A DNA stretch of 64,000 bases from Argopecten irradians (lineage: Eukaryota > Mollusca > Bivalvia > Pectinida > Pectinidae): positions 8,671,620 through 8,735,619 of the forward strand of contig NC_091135.1 of NCBI RefSeq assembly GCF_041381155.1, written 5' to 3'. Below, one piece after another: positions 12,538 through 25,177 of the stretch. Positions within the stretch are counted from its first letter, which is position 1, and every line of letters begins with the position of its first letter. The notes beneath the pieces were generated by a model, which made no database searches, was not told where the DNA came from, and worked only from the letters and a program-made list of their open reading frames with translations. A program made the translations under genes and the position numbers.

Positions 12538-15500
12538 GAGCATTAATAAATAGAAACCCATGACATTAAAAATTCAAAATATATATAGTAAACAAGAGAT
12601 GTGAGAAATTGCCCTTAAACAGAACTTCCGAGAACTTATGCATATGATAACAAAAACTTCAGCTATCAGTTTGTCATCAGTATGGACCCACCAGAGAGCA
12701 ATTAGAAATTTTTTTAGACGTTTTAGGGTCGTAAAAGTTTTTTCGGTAAAACATAAAAACCTTCTATACATAGGGTACGTATACATACGTATACATATAC
12801 GTACTATGAAGAATGTGATTTTACCAATATTGCACAACGTAATACGTTCGTCTAATTTTGATATAATGGGCATTCATACACGTATACAGTGTAGCACAAG
12901 TAAAATCATATTATCATTATGCACAATGAGAAGATATTCAGTACAATTTGCAGTAGAAATAGGACAAAAATGCAAATCTCAAATTAATTCAATAATTTTT
13001 CACTTTGAAAAAAAATAATGTGTTATAATTATATTGCGGTTTTTAAAGAAAAACATATTTTTAATGGAGACGCATTTCGCGTCACATAAAACCACATTGA
13101 CAATTTGACAATAATTAGTATAAAACTTCTTACTTTATCTAAGATAAAAAACTAGAAGGTATATAAGCATTTTTATGGACTTTTGTATTTTTTATGGATA
13201 AAAAGATCTGATGAGAAAGTGCATTCATTGAATGGCATTCCTTTCATCTCAAGCATTAACTTAAAGTTACTTTTCCAGGACAATGTTTCAATATACAGAT
13301 GCATGTTTCGTTTTAAAAAGGTTTCTTTGTTGTGCGAAACAAGCCTTTTTTGATGACACCTACATAATGACCATGAAAACATTTTTTGAAATAGCTACTT
13401 TGCATTAAAAGCATACGAAGAAATATGGCACAATTTAGAATAAATATAATCATGTCACCTTGAGCGATAGGCAAAATCTTAATGTACAAGCGATATCGAG
13501 CTTAATATTGGCAAAAATGTTGATATATATCCCTATTCAATTATGTGAATAAGACTAAATATTGATTTATAACATTTTCATCCACTAAGCCACCGCGGCC
13601 CAAGATGCCACAATGGTTGAAACGGGAGAAAAATATATTGACTCATCAAATTATCGTGAACACCCATCTGTAGACAAGGTAATGTATCATATCAGGTTAT
13701 CACAAGAGATAAGGCATAACTAAATTGAATAAAAAAGTTGTAATTGAACGCATATCATCTGTTGCACGCTTAGGTTTACAATTACAAAATAAATGTATGT
13801 AGGGATTCCGGAAATCAAATATAAAAAAGTTATCTATAAATGTATATGTAATATCAGAAAATCAAGTATCTCAAACGTTAATCTCAAATAACACAGAAAA
13901 TCAAGTATCTCAAACGTTAATCTCAAATAACTAATACATGTCCTGCTAATAATGTTGTAATCGTATTTTTTTACCCCAGTACATAATCATAAAAGGCGAC
14001 TTTTGGGAACTTTTCACTCACTACCCCTATTCTTCATAACTGACTTTCTTCTTCCTGATGTGTTTATTTAATACAACCTCTCTTTAGCATTTAGTTGACA
14101 GTAAGCGTAAGAGAAAGACTGTTTACAGGGCAAAACTCACCATAGTCGACAAATGTTTAGTTTCTGCACTCGCATACCGTTCAGCATAAAGACAATCAAG
14201 CAACTAGTTTGCATGTGCATGTCATGAGTAAGCGATCACAAATATTTCATGATATAGAGTATATTTTATTTTGAAAAGTAACAACGCGTTGATTATAATC
14301 GTTGATCGGTTTGTAATTTTATAGGAGTTTGAAAACTGATTCACGGAATTTTCAAACATTTGTAAATACCCAATGAAATTACAAAAGTGACATTATCAAT
14401 GCTAAAATAAGCTTCATAATAATAACGTTAATACGTTGTTATTATCAGAACATGTATTTAATTGAGACTTAATTACACCTGAAATAAATGACATTATATA
14501 CAGTTACTACATGGGCTACTACGTGTATGAAAGTATTTAATTAAAGACGGGGGAATATACATATAGCTAATCTTTTCAAGGTGTAACGATAGAGACATGT
14601 TTAGACAACTTGAAATAAAATATCACTGTTTTATCATGTTCCCGATCTAAAACAAAAACAGAGACACGAAATATGACGTTTTTCGTGTTTGTTTTCTATA
14701 TGCAATGTATATACATGTAGATCAAACCCTCTTTGTAAGTTCACATGTATTACGCATGTAGTAAGTGCTGATTAACAGTGCTATAGATCTGTGTTTTTAG
14801 TATTAACAATATTTGAAATAACGCTTACGAATTGAGTGGTTTCTTAAAACTTATCAAACTTAATTTTTCTATTTATCATAACATTGTTACGATTGATATT
14901 TATCTGCCATTTTTAATAAGTATACATTAGATTTAAAGTAGTTATTTTAAGTAGATATGATTCAATCTCTTTTCTGAAATAGGTAATACTATACATTAGA
15001 GTACAAGTAAATAACATTACACATATGCCATCTAAGAAAGATAAAATGAAACGCTGTAAAATGACATCATTCTTTATATACATGTTATGAAGACATTTTA
15101 CGACCGCACTCATCAATTGATACGTTGCAATGTTTGTTTATTGGCGGAAATTGAACAAAAATTGTTTGTTGACGATATTAGAACTTGTAGTTTTTAAAAT
15201 AATAATTGTAGCGTAAGACTTTAACACTCCTAGCTACATTGTGTAAATGTAGTTGCCTGCTTTTTTCCTTCACAGAACCGAAAGTAACATAATTCCTATA
15301 TATAGTTGCTGAATGTCCATGAATATAAATATGATGAATAACATGAATATAGGCAAGTGGTTGTACAGAGCTTTTTAAAATCGAATATCTGGTTATAGAT
15401 AAAATAAGCTTTGATTAACTTCCATAATGGAAACGGTCCAAAGCAAATCGTAATGATCCGATACCAAACATGTTGGCGCCGATATCATATATTATAGTCT

Positions 15501-16634
15501 GTTCAGAGATGTGTCAGTCATTACTTTCATCTGTGGTTTATTCATATGCCATATTCAAAAGACACGTAGCTTACTTATGCAGTTATTATATAGAAGAAAT
15601 CATAATGGCCATGTGATGTGCTGTACGTATATATAGTGTCAAATTCTAAAAATAAAACCATGCAATGTACCATAATAAGAAAATTAATGCTATTTATATC
15701 ATACGCATCAATTTCAAAGAAACATTACACGGACATATTTCCTTATGTACAATATATGCATATGTCAAATATATGCACGGTTGATATTTTATATGCTTGA
15801 CGCATGTGGAAGTTATTAATGTCGTAGATTTTTCAGCAAGTCATTAATTATTTTCACAGTTTCGATATAACCGATTGGATTGATAAAGAATCATCACAAT
15901 ATCAATTTGCTATTTGATTTGAAAAGTACATTTGCTCTCTTTATATGAATCAGTTTTTTCATTAATTTAGGTCACCAGGTAACGAGGATGAAAACATGTA
16001 TCATTAAACTTATGCGTGTAAGGTTAAAGGTTAAGGTTAATAGTTAGCGATGATGAACTCGTGAACTAAACAATTATTTAGGAAAGCTCGATTATTATTA
16101 TTGTTTGTTTGCATTTGTTTTAATGTAAAAAAAGAGCTTAATTAAAATCTTCATTATTCAAAATAGGTTTTGTACTGGTAAGTATAGACGTTGTGATGTG
16201 TAATTTATGGAGTGCAATGTTTACAAATAAAAGCATTATTTTTATGATGTTCGATGAACCGAACAATAACTATCCTCTGACCTAGCTGTTCTAACAAGAT
16301 TATGGTAATTTAAACATTCATTCCACATTCACGTGTCCGAGGCGTGGTCTTATATTTCCTACAGCTTACGGGCCCATACAGCAGGACGTGTTCTTATATT
16401 TAGACGTAAAGTCACAATATATTGTCAGCTTAAGATGGGGAAGTTTATTTAACAACTTCTCTATATCTGTATTCTACGTACAAACTTAAGCTCATGATTA
16501 TGCTGTAAACTCATTGCCAGGCGATATAGATCAATAAGGTGAATGTATGTGAAGCAAACACAAACTAAAGCAATATGTAGGGATTTTGTTTATCTGACTA
16601 CTTACGTTAAGCTAACAACGCACATTTGGTTTTG
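12538..16634. other. Intergenic; one small tandem duplication
   Basis: No gene is recognised. Bases 13855-13931 are two near-identical units with a 39-bp period (CAGAAAATCAAGTATCTCAA). A 126-codon frame at 12638-13018 has low-complexity, basic composition and no family signature, so I do not call it. Confidence 0.6.
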
Positions 16635-16681
16635 ATTGCATCAGCTGTTTTCCCCTTCCCGTTAGGCTGGGGGTTGCATCA
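16635..16681 (+). promoter_or_regulatory. Two ATF4-C/EBP composite (CARE/AARE-type) sites
   Basis: ATTGCATCA at 16635-16643 and GTTGCATCA at 16673-16681 are, on the other strand, TGATGCAAT and TGATGCAAC, matching the TGATGxAA(T/C) C/EBP-ATF response element. They lie 64 and 26 bases upstream of the TATA box of ASNS-1. Vertebrate ASNS is induced by ATF4 through such an element (NSRE-1, TGATGAAAC). Amino-acid-starvation control here is inferred. Confidence 0.6.
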
Positions 16682-16706
16682 TCACTAGGGCTAACACTAG
16701 CGGGAC

Positions 16707-16714
16707 TATAAAAG
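16707..16714 (+). promoter_or_regulatory. TATA box of ASNS-1
   Basis: TATAAAAG lies 30 bases before an initiator-like TCAGTA whose A is 16737. About 60 bases later a clean donor (ATTAAG|GTAAGT) begins the first intron. Confidence 0.75.
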
Positions 16715-16736
16715 ACAAACCAAAGGTTTCATCATC

Positions 16737-16796
16737 AGTATACGAATCGAGAAGATCCAAAGCGAAACTTTGAGCATTATTTCTACTGGAATTAAG
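16737..16796 (+). other. ASNS: Noncoding first exon of ASNS-1
   Basis: Predicted 5' UTR exon from the initiator to the donor AAG|GTAAGT at 16796/16797. It would splice to the acceptor TTTTTACAG at 19471, 17 bases before the ATG. It carries no ATG in frame with the coding exon. The 2.7-kb intron holds two MITEs and otherwise nothing recognised. Confidence 0.6.
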
Positions 16797-18575
16797 GTAA
16801 GTCGCGGCTATTAATGGCTCTATCATTGATTATAGACCATGCTACTGCTTGATGTTGTGTGTTTTATTTTTTTGTATATGCCATAGGTATTGATCGTTTA
16901 AGATGCTATATTTCCTACGTTAAAATTGTATATGTGTTGATATTCATAATATATTAGCAATTGCTGTATGTAAATGTTTATATGTTGCATATGTTTTTTA
17001 TCATAACTGAAAATATAATAAATTTAAAATATCTACCTGAAAACAGACGAAACATACGCAATTAAAGAGATATAAGATATGTTAAAATGGATATTTAATT
17101 TTACAAGTAACATTACTATGCACCTTTTTATCTGTCAACTGTCTTCATATATTGATAACTTTAATTCAGTTGAGTTAATTTGTTTTCATGTACCATACAT
17201 GTAGCAAAGTTTGCAATCGATAATGACGATAGTGTAATGTAAACTGGCAAACATGTGGTATATTTACTTTCAACACAACTGTTCGATCTCCCTGTGATCT
17301 GGGAACCAGACAAAATCAACAAATTATATAATCAGATCATTGAGCAGCCCTACTCATGTACACATGTTCTGTTTGGTATTTCCCAGAAGTAGGATGAATA
17401 TAATGCCTGGAGATTGTATGCATTAAGGTCCACTGACCTCTCATGCAATGAAGGACAGATGATAAACTGTAAACTTAATTATTTACCGGGTGACTTTATT
17501 TAGGATTTTGAAGCGTTTTGTTTTTGCTGGTATTGAACTCGCGGATTAAAACTCGTCTGGTTCCCCTGTACAAGATTTAAGTAAATTTTGCGGAAATAAA
17601 TATTAAGCTGTTTTACAGTTTACTAATACTTTCAACTACCAATCAAAATTCGTCTCGCTACATCACAATTGCATTTATTTTGTTTTGTGATTTTACCTGT
17701 TTTAGACTAATGCATGTGCATTTTAATGAATTCCAATTAATGAATGCCTTCCCGTCACAGCAATACAGTTATACTGTAGCACAAGTGTATGTTTGTACAA
17801 TGTACTATGGCTATACAGTCATATAAAATGAGTATATTATATACATTTAGATAATTAGGAACAGGCATGTTTCCTATTACTAAGAAGGTATAGGACAGAG
17901 TTTTCTTACGTTAAGTTGAAGTTACATTATCTGTAAAATATCATAATTAATTCATAAATTAAGTTTATGATACGTGTACATATACATGTATGTAGACATA
18001 TGTAAATTTACATACGTTTTACGCTATCTTCGGTATCCTAATATACTGTGTCAAAATTACTTGTTATAAACCATTTTCTATGTGCACAAGCATATTTTTA
18101 AAATAATATCAGATGTTGATTTTGTAACACTTTTTAAAGTATATGTGCAAAACGTGTTGGTTAAATGATTAATGATCATTCAGGGCAAATCCCGCAAACC
18201 CGCTATAAAATTTACATACCATAACAAAATATAACTGTGTATATACAATAATGTATATAAAACGTGTGTATATAAAATGGCATTTGCCCTAAATACACGA
18301 ATGTATGTCACGGTCACGTCAGTACGCGTGTCATTGACCTTCACAATGAACATGGTTTATTTAAAGCTGTTCTACGTGTAGTAAATGCTTTCATCACACA
18401 ATAAAGTTTAAAAAACAGAACGCTCTTCATCGTGTTTTGTATGAATTTGTCGATATATAAACTACATATACAGTAGGCAGGTTTCACAATCAACCGCTTC
18501 TATCTAATGCAATGGTACTACAAGTGCATGGTAGTTGATTTAAATGAAAGATAGTATGCTTATATTTGAAAAAAA

Positions 18576-18796
18576 TACTTTAAACCAACTTTTTTTCGCG
18601 TGCGATTTATTTTCGCGAATTTCGCGATCCAAATACTATTGTTGAAGTTTATCTCCGTAAACTTACACTGCATCATTGGAACTTATAGGAATGCCAAGTC
18701 AATTTTTAAAATTTGCGAATGTTGATCTCCGTGAATTCATTATAAAATGAAAATCGAGATATTAAGCAGCCGCGAAAGAATGTTGATTTACAGTAT
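18576..18796. mobile_element. MITE of the 'TTTAAACCAAC...CGCG' type
   Basis: The left end has TTTAAACCAACTTTTTTTCG followed by TTTTCGCGAATTTCGCGA; the right end GCGAAAGAATGTTGATTTAC is its inverse. Similar ends are at 47021-47168, and a lone copy of the end is near 62280-62340. It lies in ASNS-1 intron 1. Confidence 0.65.
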
Positions 18797-18884
18797 GTTT
18801 TAAAATCGTTGTTAAGAAGTTCATATTACTGATATTATCTAAATATGAATGCACGGATTGTCAGTAAATTTCTTTGATAACAAA

Positions 18885-19117
18885 TACCGTATATACGATA
18901 AAAATGTAGCTGTATATTTTCGCGGTATGATATTTTCGCAATTTCGCGGGACATTATTATGATCGCAAAAATTTGATCTGCGAAATATTGAGAAATAGTT
19001 GAACGATATATATCCTTAAGTCCATATCGCGAAAATCTAAAACCGCTAAAATTGGATTTTCTCGTTTTTAGATCAAATCGAAATGTTTGGTCCGCAAAAA
19101 TAACCGGATATACCGTA
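18885..19117. mobile_element. MITE with TACCGTATAT-type ends, copy 1
   Basis: The left end TACCGTATATACG and the right end CCGGATATACCGTA are imperfect inverted repeats. The interior is rich in TTTTCGCG and CGCGAAAA pieces. A relative is at 58593-58794. It lies in ASNS-1 intron 1. Confidence 0.6.
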
Positions 19118-19488
19118 TGTTAATAATGACGATGGCGCGAAATGATATTTTTGCGAAAATAGAGCAATAAAAAGATATCGCCAGAAACACTGTATGCATT
19201 TCGTGTTTATTATGTAAATTGGCAAAACAGTAGATGAAATAAAATAAAGTAGTGAAGAATACACTACCATTCTTTTCTCTTTCCCTTTAAGCGTCTCCAC
19301 AATAAATTATAATTCTATATCTATGTAATGCACGTGAAAATGGGTTGCCGCACATGATCGTTGGTATAGTTTTGTCAGTTTGTTTCGGTGACAGTATGAA
19401 AATGCAATATTCTCTGTAATAAGAAAAATTAATTGGTACTGAAGCTATAGTTTCAATTTTGCTTTTTACAGAAAACAAAGCTATCAAC

Positions 19489-22400
19489 ATGTGTGGTATT
19501 TGGGCAGTATTCGGTAGTGATGACGACATAGCGGCTCAATGCAATGCCGCACACAAGATTGGCCACAGAGGTCCAGATGCCTTCCGAATTGAGAGTATCA
19601 ACCATTTTCCTTCGTGTTGTCTCGGATTTCACAGACTTGCGATTGTAGATGACTTGCAAGGAATGCAACCTATGCGGGTATTCAAACATCCACATATATG
19701 GCTGATATACAACGGCGAAATCTACAACCATCAATTGGTAATTTATAGATATATCTCAATAAATAATCACATTACAAGCGCGTTCGTTACAGATTGGTGC
19801 ATTTGTCATTACGATTATCATTATTCTCTTGTTATCTTAATCAAGCCAAATACATTATAGCATGCCAAACCGTCCTTTGTCTAATCCATCTCTACCCCTG
19901 TACATTATTTGTATATTCCGGCATAATTGTACATATATGCATTGTAATATATTTCTTCATGTATAGATGGCATAATGCAAATCTGATATGGTAACATGTC
20001 TACATTGGCCAAATATGTCGGGCCATTGACATCCAGTTTTTACTCTACATGAAATGTTTTTTTTATCACTAACGCAATATCTAAATCTTTTCAAACATCC
20101 ATTGATACTACTCTCTTAAAGATTGTATGAAAAAATCATATGTAAATGGTTATATATCTGATCATTGTTTCATTATTGTTAGCCAATACACACTATACTC
20201 AACGACTACATTTTACCCACAGCTGAAGGAACAGTTCGACTTCCATTACGCCACCCAATGTGATGGCGAATCCATCATCCATCTCTACGCACAAGGCGGG
20301 ATAGAGTTCGCGGCCAGTCAGTTGGATGGAGTGTTTGCCTTTTGTCTTCTGGATACAGCCAACCGGAAAGTGTACCTCGGCAGAGACACATTTGGGGTCA
20401 GACCCTCATTTCGACTTACTACCGAAAGTGGGTTCCTAGCCGTATGCTCAGAGGCAAAAGGTACAGCAATCAGCTTTGTATGGTTTACCAATCGATATAA
20501 TGAAGTAAAATAACTTTTGTAAGAACCTTCTGTTCTTAAAACAAACTTACCAATATCCTCCATGTGTTTAAAAAGCAACGCATCCAAAGATATTGTATAC
20601 ATTCAATCAAGGACGCACTTATAAATCCTTGAGTCAATAGAGACTAATACACACTTTAAGCTGATGGAAAGAAAACCTGATTTTATTTCATAGTTTTGGT
20701 ACATGAATATGTCTAAAAATAGATCTGCGGAAAAACGGAATAGAACAAAATAATCAAAGCAATTGACATCATTCGCCTCATCGACGACTCCTGCCCTATA
20801 TATATCTGCCAAATCTTCAAGAGAGACATTGATCGTGACCAAATATAAATACTAGTAATATATATAAATTATTAAAGCATCTTGGAGGAAAAGGGTCAAC
20901 TAACGCTATTGTTATTTTAGGACTTATGTCCATGATGGAAGACAAAACAACATCGACCCTCGAACCATTCCTCCCCGGTCATGTTGAGACGTACGATCTG
21001 GATTCAATTGGACGGGCGACCTTTGTGGAGCGGACGAGGTTCCACAAAATAGGAGATGCTCCTCTATATAAAACAGTGGCTAACCCTATAGGTAAGACGG
21101 CTACAAATACACGAGTCTTACAAATCAAACAATAACAGCAATTAACGAAATCAGGAAGTGTTTCTCTCCAATTCTAATAGTAGAAATATAACAGTATAAA
21201 ACTCTTTAAATATAAAAGAACTCATATTTATTGTGCAGTCGGTTGTATCTAATACTGGGGTTTCGAGATAACAAAATGACGTGGGTCATCTATAATTTAT
21301 CGTCGATTAGTCCATGTGACGTCATAATCACAACAAAATATGACGTCACAATCACCAGAAGGTGGGACTAATCGACAGAAAATCGTACTTCACGAACGTC
21401 GTTTTGGTATCTAGAAATAAATGTATTTAAAGCATCACTTGTTAATGAAAAGTAAAATTTTTAGTAAAACACTATTTGTGGGTGTTAAGAGAAGCCCTAA
21501 AGCATTTACCCGTTAAGGGTAATGAAGTTTGTTGATAAACGCATATAAATGAATATGTTTCTTTCGTATTCTTGAGATGTTGAGTGATTTTTTATCTTAC
21601 AGATAATGACATTAAGGCAAGCATTAGAACGCTATTTGAGGGCGCAGTCAGCAAAAGGATGATGGCTGACCGACGTATCGGATGTCTTCTCTCAGGTTCG
21701 TCCAAGTATTATTCTGTAATACTTACATGTACACGTAACCGAGGTTTTTCACTCAAAATAGTCGTAATTAATATTCGATAGAAGTATTGATATTAATATT
21801 CGTATTCCCGAATAAATTCATATAATATGTTTACATGATATTTTATGATTTAAAAAACAAAAACTATACCAAAAATTACCATTCTTCGAAAAATATTAAA
21901 TATGTCATCATGTACAAAATGAACAGTAAACTAACATATATTTTATCTTTTTATTGCAGGCGGTCTAGATTCTAGTTTGGTCGCATCGACATTAGTCAAA
22001 TTAGCCAAAGAGCGAGGCATTCCCTACCCTGTTCAGACATTCTCAATTGGTATGGAGGGCAGTCCAGACCTTCTGGCAGCTAGAAAGGTAACGACAACAT
22101 GATTGAATATACCATATATTGTAAAGACTTCATTGTGGTCATTTAGATAAACAATAGATAATGTAATCTACAAATGTAATGTAAAATATGATGAGTAGTT
22201 TCCAAAGAGGTCCAAGGTAGGGATTGCTTGAAAATAAACACAATGCTAGAAAGATAACTCCCAAATGCATGGCTATTATGCTAGACCAGTAAGTTTTTTT
22301 TATCATAATTTGAATATTTTATAAGAACAAAATGTATAAGTTATGTTAATACCAATATGGAGCAATATGAATGCCACTGTATCTTTTGTTTCAAGTAGCG

Positions 22401-24831
22401 GTCTTTACATATGTTTACATACTCCACGTACAACTCAATCGATTTATCTACAGCATCATCTTTACTAATTCAAAATACATTCATGACCATACAATCAAAC
22501 TAATTTCTTATCAATCGCTTTCGTTTGGTAACAGGTTGCTAAACATTTAGATACAGAACACCACGAAATAATATTTACACCGGAAGAGGGGATCGCCGCA
22601 ATTGAAGACGTCGTTTATCACCTAGAGAGTTATGACATTACTACCATTAGAGCATCTGTCGGTAAGTGTATATAGTTTTTAAAGTTTATTTTACATCGAT
22701 TGTAAAACAAGTTACATAAATGTACGCAAATCACATTCGATGACCTGAATGTAAGCTCACACGAATGGCCTTTGAGTGGGAGGAAACCGGAATGTCTGGA
22801 TAAAATTCACAAATACAACCCATTTCAAACTTGTATTATTACATGTATAGCCAAATACTTAACAAAGTATTTGATGAGCGAACGATTTGATATGATTTTA
22901 TGTTATACCCTAAAATATATGATATCCTATTACATCAGGTAACCTATGATATTGCAAAACAATATTCTGTCAACATTGTCTTATGTAAAAAATAACAGCT
23001 TTGAGCTTCCTTTGGCTAACATTGGAGTATTTAAAATAAACTTTATAATTTCATTTACCAGAATACCTTAATAATACCGCACAACTTTGTATTTATACTT
23101 GTTATTTCTTTAACTCAGGAATGTACCTTGTTAGTAAATACGTCAAGGAAAAGACCGACACCACTGTGATTCTATCAGGGGAGGGCGCCGACGAAATCGC
23201 CCAGGGCTACATCTACTTCCACAAGGCTCCCACCGCACAGGACGCTGACGAAGAGAGCAGACGTCTATGTAAAGATCTGTATATGTACGATGTTCTTAGG
23301 GGCGACAGGACAACATCAGCATGGGGGTAAGAGGTTCATCATATATACATATTATGTAGTATACACGTTTAATTTATCTATGTTGTGTGTGTTTTACGTA
23401 GAGGGTATGCAAAATATGAGGAATATGAAGTTAAAATATTTGTACACATTTGTAAAAAAAAGTTTAGATGGAAATAATAGAGGCTTTGTTTATATATTAT
23501 ACTCTTACTATTACCGGTACCACTTACGTTTTCAAAAATGAATCCATGTTATATGTTTGGTATATATTTGCAGTATTAGTACCTTAATATTTGTTAATGT
23601 CTAAGGGGTATGGATATCTTATCTCAGCTGATGACACATAACATCTATGTGGAATGAATCGCAATACCTGTCTACAGACCATTTTGTAAATGCTATACAT
23701 ATTTAAACGCACTATGAGATGCAGTAATTACAAAATGCGATAGCATTTTACCTATTTCCCTCTGCACATTCGTGCCATATCTTACAGATACATTCACTCT
23801 GTCTTGCTATTTTTATGCCAAGGGTATATGTCTTAAAAATTAATTTGACGTAATGTTGGTCACAATTAACGCAAAAGGGATATGACGTAGAGAGATAGTA
23901 TATGATACGTCTGTTAATATAGACTTACATATGTAACATAAAATATATCCTGGATTATTAGTTTTAATTAAACATTAAACTTACTTTTAACTATTTCAGA
24001 TTGGAAATACGCGTGCCATTCTTAGATCACAGATTCAGCAGCTACTATCTCTCACTCGACCCTAAACTAAAGACCCCCAAGAACGGTATAGAGAAGCATT
24101 TATTGCGTTCAGCCTTCGACGACACTGGTCTACTCCCTACCGAGATCTTATGGCGCCCCAAAGAGGCATTCAGTGACGGCGTATCTAGTCAGACCAGGTC
24201 ATGGTACGAAGTCCTTCAGGATTATATCGACGAACAGGTAAATTATTTCATTAATTTGATATCATTATGAGGCTAATTTTCTTTTAATTTGATGTTCATT
24301 TATAATCTATTTTTATTAATATTTTGTTCAATTTGATACTTTATTTCATTGCCGCTACGCTTTGATATATTTGCATTTGTATTGAAAGAGTTAGTGAAAT
24401 ATGATTTTTTTGTGCAAATCATGGGTCAAAAAGGACAAAAATTCAGATCTCAACCTATGTAGGTTTCCAAAACATCAGTGTGCCTAATTGTATGAAAGTA
24501 ACATGCAGCGTCATTCTTTATGCATTATGATACATTTGCGATCTATCATTCAGTGGAAAGCTGTCCTATATTCCTTAGTCATGTGATCATACTTTGCAAT
24601 AATTTCTTTCATTTTGTTTTTGATTTTGAACAGATAAACGACACAGAATTAGAAGAATGCAGTCACCGTTATCCCCACAACCCCCCACGTAGTAAAGAGG
24701 CATTATACTATCGGCGTATATTCGAAAAATCTTATACAGGCCAGGCTCATTTAATTCCCTACTACTGGATGCCCAAATGGTCAACCTCATCTGACCCCTC
24801 CGCAAGGACACTTAAACACTACAAACAGTGA
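19489..24831 (+). CDS. ASNS: Asparagine synthetase (glutamine-hydrolysing), ASNS-1, complete
   Basis: Makes asparagine from aspartate, ATP and glutamine in the cytosol. Coding exons: 19489-19737, 20223-20460, 20921-21091, 21603-21695, 21960-22087, 22535-22661, 23119-23326, 24000-24237, 24634-24831; 1650 nt, 549 aa, against about 561 in human. The ATG is fixed because Cys2 of MCGIW must become the N-terminal nucleophile. Amidotransferase residues fall at the expected places: Cys2, R49 in FHRLAIVD, N75 in YNGEIYN. The synthetase domain has the PP-loop SGGLDSS (about 250-256), [42 protein letters not shown] and [10 protein letters not shown]. It ends [21 protein letters not shown]-like. All introns are GT-AG. 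Odd point: RPSF where most copies have RPLF. A paralogue follows at 34864-40855. Upstream sites suggest ATF4-type control. Confidence 0.97.
21261..21417. mobile_element. Short inverted-repeat element in ASNS-1 intron
   Basis: The ends TTTCGAGATAACAAAATGACG and CGTCGTTTTGGTATCTAGAAA are inverted relatives. Inner arms GTCGATTAGTCC and GGACTAATCGAC are also inverted, and two TGACGTCA motifs lie between them. A partial relative of its right end is in ASNS-2's first coding intron near 35360-35382. Confidence 0.65.
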
Positions 24832-24998
24832 CCACATCAAGCGTAACATGACTAATAATATACTACACAGAACAAGGATCGTCACCGTCGTTCATTTTCT
24901 TCCTCAATATGTGCCAATATGATTTGACAATGCAGATCACAATTGCAGAGCATCAAGTTATGCCGGTATATTTGAATTGCAATTTTGATATTTGTGTG

Positions 24999-25177
24999 AA
25001 TAAACACATATCAAACATTAAACCAATGGTTTTAAGTCACATACTTTTCATTTTAAACAATCACGGACTTTTTCTTCATTCATACATATTAAGATATTCA
25101 TTTCCATACACAAAAAGATGTATCTGAGAGGCGACAATCACTTTATGCCTTCAATGCAATGGATTTTATCGAATAAA
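24999..25177 (+). terminator. Candidate polyadenylation signals of ASNS-1
   Basis: AATAAA occurs at 24999-25004 and 25172-25177, 168 and 341 bases after the stop. The sequence cannot show which is used. Confidence 0.45.

Noticed and set aside
12638-13018. 126-codon plus-strand frame
   Set aside because: Basic, repetitive composition in AT-rich DNA, with an overlapping minus frame of similar length; no motif, signal peptide or splice context.
19453-19734. 93-codon minus-strand frame
   Set aside because: Antisense shadow of the first coding exon of ASNS-1.
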